64,000 bases of DNA from Coptis chinensis (GCA_015680905.1 CM027379.1:94201501-94265500); one strand, 5' to 3'; positions 33,652 through 47,316 are shown, counted from the first letter of the stretch. Program-made: numbers and translations. Notes: a model not told the origin generated them from the letters alone.

Positions 33652-35995
33652 TTTTTATATTATTTCCAAAGTCAATTTTCTTTGTTTTCTATCATTCATT
33701 ATTACCAAATCATGCAAAATCTTAGCCGCAAACTATATATATTTTTTCCTTCCATTTTCATGCAAAAATTTTCCCCACCTAAATATTTTCCCTTACCATT
33801 ATTATTAATTCTCAATATTCCCCATTCCATAAACACCATGATATTATTGGAGAAAATAAATAATGGATGAAACAATTCAAATCGAAGATCAAGGGCAAGC
33901 GGGATTGGAAAGTTTCTACAAGATTTCATGCAAGAGAATATTTTGCTTGGTATCTAAGTATTTTGTTATAATTTCAATTTGTTTGGAGAAGGAACGTTTC
34001 CTATTGTTAGCACATTGTGAGCCCATAAATAAAGACTTTTGGGGGAGGATTCAAGACATTCTCCATTCTTCATTTATTCCTTAGTTCATTCTCAGATTCA
34101 TTTTCTTAGATTTATTAGTAGAGATAGAAGTTTTTGAAGAATTCATTGTAGAAGAAGAAGTTTATGCAAGTTATTTCATTATGAATAAAATTTATATAGC
34201 TTCTCATGTCTCTAGTTTAATTTATTTTTTAGGATTTCAAGATGTAGTCAATATAATGATTGTGCATTTTTTCTTAACTTCATTCATTATTATTTTGCAT
34301 GTCAAATAATTTAGATCAGAGTACACCTTTAGTTTTACATGTTTAATTAATATCTTTCATTGTGTATACTAAATTTGACATGTTATACTTAGGTTGAGTC
34401 ATTTGATAACGTGTACTTATTTTGCCATGCAATAGTTAGATTTAATTTATTGAATGTTAAAAATGTGAGGAATTAAATTTTATACATGTTACATTAATAT
34501 TGGTGTCTAAAGATAGATGCTCCGAATTAAATGCATGTAACCATGATTTAATTTGAGTCATATAAAATGAATGAAGTTGAGAAAAGTGTACATAAATTAT
34601 ATAGATGAAACTTTGAAATCCTAGACTTTAGTTATAATCGTTTAAGTACCAATTATTTTTCTCGCTTTTATTTTCATTAGTTAGAAATTTAACTAAAAAG
34701 AAATATTAAATTATTATTGTTCTAGTTGGTAAGTCATTTTAAATAGAGGAGAAATTAAATTAGTCTCTGTGAATACAACCCTACTTAGCACTATACTATT
34801 CATTGAATATTAAGTAGGAAATTAATTTGCTGATTTTTAGTGCGATTTACAACGTTATTGGGATTAACCAATCATTTGCACTCGATCAAAGGTCGATAAG
34901 TAATAGGAAAATTAGGTTTAATAGCCCATGCTTTGAGATGTTTCTAGAGCTCATTGTAACCCTTATATAAGGAGCACCTCAGTGCTGAAGTTGATTGAAT
35001 GGTTGAGTTTAGTTTAATGAGTTGAAGTTCATCTTAAATCTTAAGATGAGAAAAATATTTGATGATTAAAAACAATAACTTCTTCAACTTTTCTTATACA
35101 TTGTTTTAAATCTAAATAGGGTATTGAAAAACAAGTTATTTATGAAGGGAAAAACATTGAAAACATTGTAGTTGATGTGGGATTAAAACATGAAATGAAA
35201 AGAAAGGAAAGGAGATAACTTTATCACCAAGTCACACTCATTTGATGTCTTCAAATGAATGTAACTTGTGTTCTTGAGATTTAAATGACAAATAAGTTTA
35301 GAGACAAGTTTGATTGAAATGACAAGATTGAAAACAAGTATTGAATGCATTGAAGAACTTGAAAACAAAGAAAAGCAAATAGATTGAAATAAAAGAAATA
35401 ACAAAACAAAAAATAAATAAATTGCAATAATGTAAATCTACCTAAGAAAACATGATAAAATCTTATCTCAATTTTTGGGTTGTCTAACCAAAAAATGGAT
35501 AATGTTTTCTCTCTCTACTTTTTGCTTTTATCCTCCTACTTTTTACAATTACTGATTTGCCCTCTCCCTCTATAATTAAGACACCTCACGCATTTGCTTT
35601 TTACTTTTACTTTTTTCTTTTTCCTTTATGCTTATGCTTTTCTTCTTTCTTTTTGAGCAAACTAGGGTTTAAGCAAGGCTACTTTTGAGACAAGGCCATC
35701 CATCTTCAGTCTTTTGAGTTAATGGCATAATTTTTAGTCTTCTGGGTTTGAGTCCTTGATCATTGACCGTTGACTTTGACTTTTTTAGCATTTTTTCATA
35801 CAAGCTCGAGTCTTTCATAAGAAGAGTTAATAGATCTTTTTTTGGCACTAAAATGCATATTTTATGATAAGTGGTTTGAAATGGCCTGTAACTTGCAAAA
35901 TACAGTAAAAGCTATGAGTTGTCTTTTTATTATTCGTAAGAAATATTGTAATTAATGCAGTAATGTAAAAAAGGATAAATATAAACATTTAGGAA
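33652..35995. other. AT-rich intergenic region, no gene seen
   Basis: No family signature. 34000-34190 (GGGGGAGGATTCAAGACATT ... GAATAAAATTTATATAG) has the look of an LTR or transcript end but no partner was found. Confidence 0.3.
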
Positions 35996-38008
35996 CTGAT
36001 CAAGTGCCAATTGTAATGGCGAATTCACATTATTCTTGTATTTAGAACTTGAGGCAAAGATAGATTGATAATAAAATATTTGGTTTTCACTAGACAAATC
36101 TTAATAAATTAATCTCCCTAGTCTTATATTCTTCTTTTCTTCTTCTTCTTCTTCTTCGTGTTCCTCCTTTTTGATGGAAGACTAATCTTCTCCTTCAAGG
36201 GAGGAGACGAAGCCGGTGCTTAAAGTTTGGTGATTCTTCTGGTTCATGGCGTTCTCCAATTAGGTTAGTTTTTTATGTTTTAAGTTATTATTCTCATTGC
36301 CCACACCAGGGGATGGAAGTATAGAACAGGGTTTATGTTTTGCAATATTAATATCATGTTAGTGTTCTTTACTTTTCTTCTAGTAATGTAGTTCTTTAGA
36401 GTTAGGGAAGTATTATTTGTGTTACCCTAGAAGGGGTAGCTCAGGGAGTGACTGCTTAAGGGAAGTATTATTTGTGTTTGCCTTCACTACACCATAAAAG
36501 GTGTTTAGTAACGGCCATAACCGTTACTTATATTTTTACTAACGGTTATATCCGTTAGCTCTGGGGTGTTACAAATACTTACTTAAAATTTTAGTAACGA
36601 TATATCCGTTACTTAAATTAATTTTAGTAACGGTTATATCCGTTAGTATATATATTGTAACAAATAGTCAACGGTGATTGCCTCTTGAATAGTTCATTTG
36701 TAAATCTAATATTAGCGTTAGTAAAATTTGGCGACTTATTAGTAACAATTTTAGTAACGGTTATATCCGCTACTAAACCACACATCCAATGATAAAAAAA
36801 AAATGGGCCAAAATGTTCCCGGCACGTTTCCACGCCAGACATACAAAGATATCACATTCCACGAGTCAAGTGACAAATGAATAACTAGAAACACTTATCG
36901 AAGAAAAAAAATTGAATAACAAGAAACACCAACCGATTAAACATTAATAAAATAAAGCCAACAATCCAAATCCCAATTTACAAATCAAACATACATATAG
37001 ATGCTGATCAAGTGCCAATTGTAATGGCGAATTCACATTATTCTTGTATTTAGAACTTGAGGCAAAGATAGATTGATAATAAAATATTTGGTTTTCACTA
37101 GACAAATCTTAATAAATTAATCTCCCTAGTCTTATATTCTTCTTTTCTTCTTCTTCTTCTTCTTCGTGTTCCTCCTTTTTGATGGAAGACTAATCTTCTC
37201 CTTCAAGGGAGGAGACGAAGCCGGTGCTTAAAGTTTGGTGATTCTTCTGGTTCATGGCGTTCTCCAATTAGGTTAGTTTTTTATGTTTTAAGTTATTATT
37301 CTCATTGCCCACACCAGGGGATGGAAGTATAGAACAGGGTTTATGTTTTGCAATATTAATATCATGTTAGTGTTCTTTACTTTTCTTCTAGTAATGTAGT
37401 TCTTTAGAGTTAGGGAAGTATTATTTGTGTTACCCTAGAAGGGGTAGCTCAGGGAGTGACTGCTTAAGAGAAGTATTATTTGTGTTTGCCTTCACTACAC
37501 CATAAAAGGTGTTTAGTAACGGCCATAACCGTTACTTATATTTTTACTAACGGTTATATCCGTTAGCTCTGGGGTGTTACAGTCACTTACGCAAATTTTA
37601 GTAACAGATATATCTCTTACTTAAATTAATTTTAGTAACGGTTATATCCGTTAGTATATATATTGTAACAAATAGTCAACGGGTGATTGCCTCTTGGAAT
37701 AGTTCATTTGTAACGAATATTAGCGTTAGTAAAATTTGGCGCACTTATTAGTAATAATTTTAGTAACGGTTATATCCGTTACTAAACCACAGATCCAATG
37801 ATAAAAAAAATTGGGCCAAAATGTTCCTGGCACGCTTTCACTGTACATACAAAGATATCACATTCCACGAAATCAAGTGACAAATGAATAACTAGAAACA
37901 CTTATCAAGAAAAAAAATGAATAACAAGAAACACCAACCGATTAAACATTAATAAAATAAAGCCAACAATCCAAATCCCAATTTACAAATCAAACATACA
38001 TATAGATG
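35996..38008 (+). repeat. 1008-bp tandem duplication including a CACTA left end
   Basis: 35996-37003 and 37004-38008 are direct tandem copies, each starting CTGATCAAGTGCCAATTGTA and ending CATACATATAGATG, differing by roughly 30 small changes. Each copy holds about 490 bp of flanking DNA, including a CTT-rich run, then the first ~515 bp of a CACTA element. Only the second copy continues into the full element. Confidence 0.9.
36485..37003 (+). mobile_element. Orphan CACTA left end (duplicated copy)
   Basis: CACTACACCATAAAAGG starts at 36485, preceded by CTT, followed by TAACGG/CCGTTA subterminal repeats. It is cut off at 37003 by the second duplication copy. Confidence 0.85.
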
Positions 38009-41000
38009 TTCATACACAACAATGGAGAAATTAGTAGGAGCAAATTCACTAAAAAGCTTCCTCGTCCAGCTATAGAGTGAGACACAAATACAGTCATATC
38101 CAAAATTAAGGAGACAAGCAGTTGTGGCACATCATTCATTCTCTCTTGGGCACATTAACCTGCTGCACATTATCTAAGGTTTAGAAGAAAACGAAAATAG
38201 AATGTATATAAACAAGAAGAAAAAAATATGACATGCAAATTAAGAACTTACGTGTTAATTAGTAAGAACTTCCGGCTTTGCTTCCTACCCGTCAAATGGA
38301 TTTCTTGTTATACCGCTATAATGTTTGCAAGAACCAAATATCTAGCACAAAGAGGAGACAAGAACATGGACACAAATATCAACCAATGACAATAACATTG
38401 TCTCCTAGAACGAAAGTAACAAATATACTAGAATGCCAAGACATAAGTAAAAGTGCAACAAATACTTGTAAGCATTTGGAAATGCAATAAAGTTTCACCC
38501 TTTAGTTGGCTCACACATACTTAGGAATGAAGTAAAACATTTAGATCCATATGACACATGTAATTCAATGCAAGTATAATCGTAAGCCACCTAATAAAAA
38601 AGCTTACCCAACATACCAGGAAGATAACAGAGCAATCCAAATCCCATTTTATGAACCTACGACATTCTTAGTAACATAAAGGGTATACATATCCCTCGAC
38701 CGACCACTAATTGCTCCAAATATCTCTTCATCTCCACTTTAGTTGTCATATGCAACCTAATCACAAATACAAAAAGGCCTTTATTAATTACAAGGTAAAT
38801 CAGATATATATAACTAACAAAAATAGTTGGAAACTAAAGAGCTATTTTATAATTACTACACAAGTCATGTACTCTAAAGATTCCCAGCCATGACATAAAA
38901 ATTCAAAGTCGATATAAACCCAACCCCAAAATAATTCCATGTCATGACAACGAAGTAACGTAAAATAAATCTCAAGCCATATCTATGGGGGAGGATTCTA
39001 GAAAGTCCCAATAGGATGTAAGGATGGGATTGTTTCAAGAGCCTCCGGGCCTTAAACAATCTCCTAACCAACAAGCAACTTCACCAATCTCAAAATACTA
39101 TTTGGGAGAAAAGGACTCCAACATAAGAGATCTCATACTATTATATATCGCATTTGACACGAGAACTAGTTTCATTGTGGTCCATTGTTTTGAACAATTT
39201 TTTTTTTTGGAGTAACATTCCAAATGGTATTTGTAGGCACGCAGTCGCACACGCTATTAGAATTGCTCTTTGCAGCTCATTTACCAAGCCACTCTACAAT
39301 TTCACTGACGGCAGAAATCACACTAAGTGGAGAATATATTCTTAAATGCTAAGGCGTGAGTCAAAGCATTTACCTAGTCAAAGCCCCTCAATGTATACTG
39401 GCATGAGCATGCATTCACTTTAGAATAGATAAAATTCTAAAATTCATATCTGAAAGAAAAGGATATATGTAAAAGAAAAAAGGGAAATAACCACAAGACA
39501 AATTTTTATGCTTTTTTCTTTTGTGGTCGGGGGTCCTACTTATCAAAAAAACAAAGCTCACGGTGTTGAAGAAATAAGAGAAACAAGCTCAAGCTTACAG
39601 AGAGAAGCAAAAAATTGAAAACAAAAAGGAAGAAACACACACCAAAACACGTTAAAATTTGCACACAATGAGATGGTAAAACAAAAGATGCCCAAAGGAT
39701 ACCTCCTCATTATCGATTGACTAGTACTTTTTCTCGACTCGTTTTCAAGTTCAATCAGCTCATTCCTCAACATTTCAAAGCGGTGGATATCGCTTGATTC
39801 TCGATTCGAATCGCATTACACATTTCCCCGCAATAGTCGGGTTCTAAACAATCATCTTCCTGTCCAAAGCAAACACAGTTTCTGAATATTTATATTTGAC
39901 AAGTCATGAAAAGTTCCTACAAAGATATGAGAATAAATTAATAGATCAAATGTCCACTCAATCTATTAGATCGGCGAACTTTTATGAGTTTACAGGAAGA
40001 CACAAGGATCTCCAAGATAAAATGGATTGTCTCCTCCAATGAAACAAAACACTCGGATATTTCTTTTCTTTTTTCACTCGTTGAAAAGCAAACATCAAAT
40101 CCCTAGTCATTAAGAAATTTACTTTTACTTTCATAGTTTCGGAAATGATAAGTGACAAAGTGAGGGATACGACAGATATATCATACATTTTAATCCGATC
40201 TTGGTGATCTGGGCTTTATTTTGCCAGTGTTACGGTGTACCAAGATGCTCCACAAACCACTAGGCTTCCTGAAAAAACTTAAGTAAATCAAAGCATACCA
40301 ATAGAGGCAACAAATAGTATGATAATGCCCTGAACAAGATTAAATACACATACAACGTGTCATAAACAGAACATGACAAATAAATGAAAGAAAAGTACAG
40401 GCATATGGAGGCCGATCAAACCTATCTCGCAGAGATTCCATCGGTTGTGGTCCTACTACCCTTCATCATATTTGCACTCCTTCCACTTCTCTCAGAATCG
40501 CTGTATTTGCTTGCTAAAAGAAAGCCCCGGGTAACCTTGATCATCTCCCTAATTGTTTGAACCAAAGGAAAATTGCAAAGAATTATATGATCAATACATA
40601 GAAATGCATCAAGCATTATATATTAGAAATAAAATCAAATACAAATGCACATATCACCACAATGAGTACTCAACAAGAAAACTTAGATTACTTAGACAAA
40701 CTACATACATCTCCCAAGAGGGAATGAATGCATTTTACACCAAAATGTGATTTTCTAACAGAATTTAGGAACCATAAACAAGGATCATCTTGCAATATCC
40801 CACATATCATTTCCAAAGGTAGTCATGCCCCAGATAGGAAGATCGACTTTTTGAGACCTTCCGTGTTACTTTGTTGGAGGAGATACTGAACATCTCAAGA
40901 TATCCACTTTGTTAATATCATGTCTTACATCTCGTATCTATACAATCCATTATATCAATGTCACTCCTACAATATTATCATGTTGTTCTTTTGGAGGTGG

Positions 41001-41259
41001 TGGTGTTGTTTTTTGGTGACAACTACTACCTACTATTATCATCACTGCTGTTTGTGCTACAGATAAGTAAATGATATGCTATACTTGATGGGTTAGCCTA
41101 TAGTATATATACATATATTTGTACCAGATGTGCAGGTGCACATCTTCAAATACTCGAGTATTTAATTAGGCTTCGTGAAGCCAAAATTGCTCAAGTCCAA
41201 TGCAATCCATGAATCCATTGGTTTATAACTAGAGAGACAACAAACAAAATACCTCGCTG
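38009..41259. other. CACTA interior, unidentified exon-like pieces
   Basis: Mostly AT-rich. On the minus strand, 40435-40560 reads MIKVTRGFLLASKYSDSER after an acceptor-like CAATTAG, and 39982-40188 is an open frame with MKVKVNFLMTRDLMFAFQRV. These might be exons of one decayed minus-strand gene. No family recognised. Confidence 0.3.
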
Positions 41260-41440
41260 AAAAGACGCACCTTTGCTCGAAGAGGCCTCAAGAAACTCGC
41301 TTCTTTCTTAAGTTTTCTTATCCTCTCAAGGTCCCAACAAGCAGCTTTTAGATGCTCCTTCCCAGAGTTGGAGCTGGACACATGCACCTCTTGAAGCAAT
41401 TCTTCCAATCTTTTAAAGCTTCATTAACGCTCTCCAATGC
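41260..41440 (-). pseudogene. Coiled-coil-like coding remnant in CACTA element
   Basis: The minus strand reads RLEELLQEVHVSSSNSGKEH then LKAACWDLERIRKLKKEASF, a helical, charged sequence preceded (with a one-base frame change) by ALESVNEAL. It looks like coding sequence, not chance, since hydrophobic and charged positions alternate as in a coiled coil. I cannot name the family. It could belong to the element's second protein (TNPA-like) or to a captured gene. Confidence 0.4.
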
Positions 41441-43924
41441 CCGGCACCAGATATTGAGTGACTTATATGCTCAAACCACATAACAAGCATTCAGAGTATA
41501 AAGCCCCAAGCCAACCATCTAATTACAAAGGTATACCCATCTGTGACATCCGTCGCGACATCCGTCGTGACAATACGAATAACCGTGTCCCGGGGATGCC
41601 CATTAGGTAACCACTTGAAATCACAAAGGAGATTATTCTTAAAGATGCAACTACTACACTGGGAGTTTAGTCCCACGATGTCATGTGCCGTTATTATTCA
41701 CATGTGCCGCTAAGTAATGTAAAACGATCTATTTTACTAAGATTGAGGCCTTTCGAAAGTAGAATTTCACATGACATCAAGTTACACCTTCCATATAGTT
41801 ACTTTTTCATTTCCAAGATTTCATAGTCCTTAATCTGATCTTAAAGTTAAAAGGGTGAACATATCCACCTCAAAAATGAAAAGAAAAACTCCATGATAAA
41901 ATAGACAAGAGGGAAAATGCATGCTAAGACTCCACATGCAATTCTAGATGCACTTAAGTACATAAATACATCCAATATATTAGTCGCTCGCCTCCAAAGA
42001 AAAATCAAAATAATAGAAAGGAATTTCTAACGTAAGGAATACCAAAAGCTTTTTAAGTAATTTGATAACAAAGATTATACCTACCTTGTCAAAAGAATCA
42101 ATCTCTCTCTCGGTTGATGAGCTTATTCCGATCTAGTTGTTTCAACCGGATTTTCTAATATATTGCCACCCATTTCACTCTGCAAGCACCGGTTGTCTAT
42201 GATCAACAACCTTTAAACTAAAAAAAAGAAAGAAAGAAAGAAAGAAAATGGCAATGAAATTGCAAAGATCTAAGATCATGGGAAAGTCAATTGATTTGTC
42301 TAAGAAGCACTGTACAAGGGATCCCTTCACGCACCAATTGTACAAGTTGCCAATCGGGGAAAAACATATGAACCTATGGTACAATTTCATGTATGTGATT
42401 CTGTGCCAACTATGAACTGTGATCAAATGTAAGGATTTGGGGGTGGAGTACTCGATGAAGAACAAGATCCAACTCTAGCTAGTAAATATGCTTGCTAATC
42501 TCAAGGCTAGAAATTGTACAACCGCCACGATAACACAACAATAGTTGAAATGGATACACGGAGTAAAAACGCAGTCTAATATTATAAATTTACACTTCTA
42601 ATTTTAAAGACTATTTTCGGCCTCAGCTACTATACAATTCTAGTTAAAAGACGTAATGATATTGTAAATTGTAAATATTTATATTTCCAATGAAAAACAT
42701 ACTAACCAGGGATATCCTTCCATAAAAGATCTATTGTTCCATAAGGAAAAATGGCCCATTCAAAGGTGATGTACCTAAAAAGTGTGAGCCATAACTTTGG
42801 CAAAAATCTAGTATGAACCATTAAACTTTCATGTACTTTTTCTGCTCTTTTTTCATTTTGTATCATAGTTAGTTTGAGTTCTCAAGCAAACTCTTGATCA
42901 ACTGATCATCACAGTTGCATTTCAACACATAAAAAAACTAGTCCTATTAAAAAAATTCTCCTAATGAAAAAAAAAATCTACAACAGACAAGTACAAACTT
43001 AAACAAAAACAAACAAGTACAAACTGCACGCTACAAGATCAAACGAGTACTAATTAACTGAAATACTATGAAACTGATATTTCATTCTAAGCTCAAAGTT
43101 GGACAGATGATAAAAATAAGATCGATGAACATACATAAAGACAATAGATGTTAACAACATCAAAGTCACAAAAACAAGAATAAAACATTTTTCAATCTTT
43201 CATCTCTTATAAATCCAATCAACTGAACCAGCTACAACTCCCCACTTAATAATTCACCCCCAACAGAAACAAACCCTTAGCAAAACAAATAGATTTCATA
43301 AGAAAGATGCATCACCCAATATACTAATTAAATAAATAAAAAATAATAATGAAGAAACAAACCTGTTAAATTGAAGCTAGTTCTGGCCAATGATAACCTT
43401 AACTCAACGGCGGTATAAAACATTAAAGAATAATAGAAACAACAGAATGCTTAGTTAATTGTTTTTAGAGAGAGAGAATTACAACGTCGAAACCCTAGAA
43501 CTGTTAATAGAGAATTTGAGGGAAATAATTTGAATGAAATAGAGAGTACCTGACACATGCAACGTAGATCGCTTTCGCTCAGATAATTCCTTTAAAGATC
43601 GTTCTTTTTCTCCAGATCTTCCTAAATTTTTCTCTTTTCCTCTCAACTAAGGTGGTGGATTTCTGAGATTTAAACTAATATAATCGAAAATCTCCAGTTA
43701 ATTGGGAGAGAGACAGAGAATGAAATGGGGTTAGTGGGAAAGAGAGAGAATGAGAAACCATTGTTTACCTTTGTCTGGGGAGAGCGAAAGAATAAAAATG
43801 GTGGAGCAGAAAAAAGAGACTCGAGAGAAGAACGAGATGCGTATGTGACCAAAAAGCGGTCGCTTCAATTTTTCTTTTTTCATTTTTTGTTTTTTGGATA
43901 TATTTCTATTGTTTTGAAATATTA
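41441..43924. other. CACTA interior, right half
   Basis: A minus-strand open frame at 41491-41676 and a GAGAGAGA/TCTCT-rich leader-like stretch at 43480-43850 are consistent with the 5' end of a minus-strand transcription unit. A (GAAA)n run lies at 42223-42249. No protein family recognised. Confidence 0.3.
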
Positions 43925-44112
43925 CTCACGGTTATAAACGTTAGACAATGCCAAACTAACCGTGACCAGGTTATTTAATTTTAATTCTCGATATTTCCTA
44001 ACGATTTCTTCCATAAGTAACAAATATAGCCGTGACACACTATATAACGGATATATCCGTTACTAACTGAAATTTTGGTCTGTTAGAAAATGACTGTTCT
44101 GGTGTAGTGCTT

Positions 44113-44667
44113 AAGTGGCGATTCATTGAATGATTTCCTAATTAGGAAGAACTCCTTGATATTGCTCTCGGTAATACATTGAATGACTACCCAAACTTAC
44201 ATAAAAAGAAAGAAGATATTAATAGTATAAACATATAACCAACCTTAAGTAGAAATAAGTGTTAATGATGTTTCATCCAAGAGGGCATTAACACTCACTT
44301 GATTGCCTAATTGTAATCTACTTGTGAGAACAACCATAAAGCTGAAGGTCGTGGATCAAAGGTATCGGTGGATTCAAATCTCTTGAATTCCCTTTTATAT
44401 AATAAATAACTAGTTTAGTTAAGTTAAGTTTATCTTAGCATTAGTAATTCACAATCTCTACAACCATTGTTTTTAATCCCTCAAACCCTCTTTCCAATCC
44501 TATCCTTATTCACAATACAATTTAAAAGTGGAACGATATCTTACTCATCCTTTTCTCATTGAGGGATAATTAGGTTTTGATCTTGCGTAGTTTGGTCAAC
44601 GACATCCATCATCCATCATCATCCATAATCTCATCCCACATACCATTCTCGACCATAAAAACAACGC
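44113..44667. other. Spacer, no gene seen
   Basis: Continuation of the CACTA flank; no coding or repeat structure recognised. Confidence 0.3.
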
Positions 44668-45730
44668 TTGTCATTCAACGGAGGAGAAGTGAAAGTATCA
44701 TTTAGTTGGTTGGGGAACAATTTGCTTACCCAAGGGGAACAGAGGGTTGGAGTTTCGCGATTTGGTACTAATGAATTAGGCACTACTAGGGCGTTGTATT
44801 TGGAGGTATATATGAATGAGGAAACTTTCCTATGGAGGCAAGTGATAGTGGCAAAATATGGGAATGATGAACATTCTTGGTGGTCGGGACCGACTGTTCA
44901 AACTCATGGATGTAGCTTATGGAAAGGTGTGTTGAACACACTCTCCGACTTCAAATGCATGATCAAATTCAAAGTTGGAAATGGATGCAAATGTTTCTTT
45001 TGGACCGATACGTTGGGCTGGCAATAAACCGTTGTTAGAATAATTTCCTCTTATTTATCAAGCCACAACCAACACGAGAGGGAAAATTTTGCTCACATAA
45101 AGAACAATCAAGTGGTCTGGATCGGAATTTATTTCTAAGAAGAGGTTGCAATGATTGGGATGTCCAAGAGTATGTAGACATGGTGACTTTTCTTGATTCG
45201 GTGAGGCTCTCAAACCAAGCAGGCAAATGTATATGGTGTCACGAGAAAGAAAGTTTGTTTACAGTGAAGTCTTTTTATAAGGTACTATCAACACATCATT
45301 AAAATTTGAATGGCATGTCATAGACTCTCTTATTGGGTTAGTGTGGAAGATTACTATCTCCTTAAAAGTAAATTTCTTCTTTTGGGAGGCTATTCATGGG
45401 CATTCATTAATTGTCGATGCACTCATCCATAGGGGTACTTATGTTTCTCCTATATGCTCAATGTGTAATATGCTTGAGGAGAATATAGTGCATCTTTTTC
45501 TGCACTACCCTTTTGCATTGGAGGTTTGTACTCTAATGATGAAGCCGATTTAGGAGGCATTTTTGGTGCTGGCTTAGGTGGTCTCTCTACATGACTTGCT
45601 CTCAACTTGGAAAAGAATAAGGGGCAACAATTTTGGCACTTGCTTCCATACGTGGTGATTTGGGTGTTATGGAAGACAAGGAATAACCACGTTTTCAAGA
45701 GCAAACCTCTTTCCATGTTGAAAAGGATCC
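44668..45730 (+). pseudogene. LINE RT-to-zf-RVT fragment, heavily decayed
   Basis: The first open segment (44668-45027) contains LWRQVIVAKYGNDEHSWW, GCSLWKGVLNTLSDFKC and FKVGNGCKCFFWTDTLG, the region downstream of RT in plant L1 ORF2. Further on, VWKITISLKVNFFFWEAIHG and HRGTYVSPICSMCNMLEENI (45341-45500) are the zf-RVT zinc-binding block (C-x-x-C ... H). Many stops and frame changes intervene. No poly(A) was seen. Same strand and similar domain range as the fragment at 32.5 kb. Confidence 0.75.
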
Positions 45731-46356
45731 TCGAGGTTAAAGGTTTTCCATGGTATTAGATGTCATTCGATATGTGTAGGAGAAACTTGTTAAGTTGTAG
45801 ACCCTATTGAGTTTTGCTCCAAGTGACCTTCTAACAGTATCCATTGCTAGGTCGGTAGTGTGTTGCCAAACTAAATCTCTCCTCTGGTCATTTGTTTATC
45901 AAGATCGATATCCCGTGGGATATGCCGAAGCTCACCGAAACTTATTGAAACCAAACCTAATTTCTCTTGTTTTTCCTCCTCTTTTCTATTGTATACTTAT
46001 ATAAAGGAAATAGAGTTAGGGCTGAGATAACTTTTTGAGAGATTCATTTCAAGGGAATTGTGGGAGCTCTATTGAGCTAGGGTTTTAGTGAGGTTGCTTG
46101 TTCTTGATTCTAGTTAACTCTTGTAAACTCTCCAATCTTTATTATAAAGAAAACTCAACTCTTGTGTGACCTTAAATCTTTGTGTCATTTTGCTATTGAT
46201 ACTTTCATACTATCCAATCTTTACTTTCATACTTATTGTTATTGATTGTTTGTGGATAAAATAGTGGTCTTTATTGTTATATTGAGTTTATTGTGATAAC
46301 TACTAAAATTTTGGGTGGGTGATTTTATTGGTATGATCTCCAAATAAGTCATTTGG
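45731..46356. other. Spacer, no gene seen
   Basis: Around 46020-46190 the phrases GAGCTCTATTGAGCTAGGGT and CTAGTTAACTCTTGTAAACT resemble the R/U5 part of an LTR or a transcript leader. No partner copy was found. Confidence 0.3.
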
Positions 46357-46365
46357 GATAGAGAG

Positions 46366-47307
46366 CAGGGACGGAGTCAGGATTTTAAGTTAGGGGGTGC
46401 AAGATTATGTGCACACCCAACCCCAACCCCAAAAAACAAAAGCATACATTTTTTTTTTTTTTTTTTAATTTTTTTTATGAGAAGGTCTAAACAATAAAGA
46501 TTAACAAAATTATGCATTTATTTCAATTCACAAAACTAGAGTATGTTGACTACTAAGAATTTAATATGGACTGATGAAGTTAACTACTTAAGCACTTAAA
46601 TCATTAATTGATAATATATATATATATACTCCTACTATCATGTAGAGAAAACTACAAAAAATTAACATTGAAAGTAAAAAATTGTATTGTTTTTTTTTTA
46701 AAGTGAAAATTTTATTGATAATGATAACAAATTTTACAAATAATTAGGACAAACATGTAATAAGTTGCGCCACAAGTCCTTTCTGAATTTGTTTTTTGTT
46801 TTTTTTTTGTTGAGGTCTAACGCTTGTTTAAGAATTGAGAGGACGCTTGTTTAAGAATTGAGAGTGAAAGAAAGTAGGGAGAGCTTATGAGTTTGTTATA
46901 GGTGATTAGAATTATACAAACTGACCGGTTGGGCTTTGGGCCTTTGACTATTTATTTTTGTCTCATTAACCCATCGTTATTCAAAAACACATTTGTCCAT
47001 TTTTAATGGTTTTGGACTCAAAATAAATGATAAATGATAATTTTGTAAAAGCAGAAAGAGAAGTAAAAAAAAAAATTGGTTTATTAAGATATTTTTTATT
47101 AGTCTTTTTTTCATACTATTTTTTTTGTTGATTATATTCTCGAAAATTTTGGGGGTGCAGTAGTGGAAGTTTGCTAAAATAATTGGGAGGTGCGAGTCCT
47201 TATAGTTTGCAGTTTTTTCTATGCAATTAGTTATGAGGTAGTAGAACTTTTCTAATCCCAGGGTGTGCGGCCGACCTACACGCACTCCTCTATATATATT
47301 CATCTAT
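46366..47307. mobile_element. Probable transposon with 9-bp flanking duplication
   Basis: GATAGAGAG occurs at 46357-46365 and 47308-47316 around a 942-bp AT-rich segment beginning CAGGGACGGAGTCAGGATTT, a start often seen in plant interspersed elements. A 9-bp duplication would fit a Mutator-like element, but the two ends are not clear inverted repeats. No coding content; a long T-run lies at 46449-46467. Confidence 0.45.
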
Positions 47308-47316
47308 GATAGAGAG

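Larger units (their letters stand above)
37493..44109. mobile_element. CACTA (En/Spm-like) element, 6.6 kb
   Basis: The left end CACTACACCATAAAAGG (37493) and the right end TTCTGGTGTAGTG (to 44109) are inverted. CTT directly flanks both sides (37490-37492 and 44110-44112), the expected 3-bp duplication. Subterminal regions carry repeated palindromes such as TAACGGTTATATCCGTTA, at least four at the left (37515-37790) and several at the right (43925-44075), typical transposase-binding arrays. No complete transposase (TNPD-like) is readable. Minus-strand exon-like pieces occur inside but none with a DDE signature, so the copy is probably nonautonomous or badly decayed. Confidence 0.85.

Noticed and set aside
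42223-42249. GAAA repeat as a functional element
   Set aside because: Ordinary microsatellite; same for CTT runs at 36.13 and 37.14 kb and GAGT at 48.18 kb.
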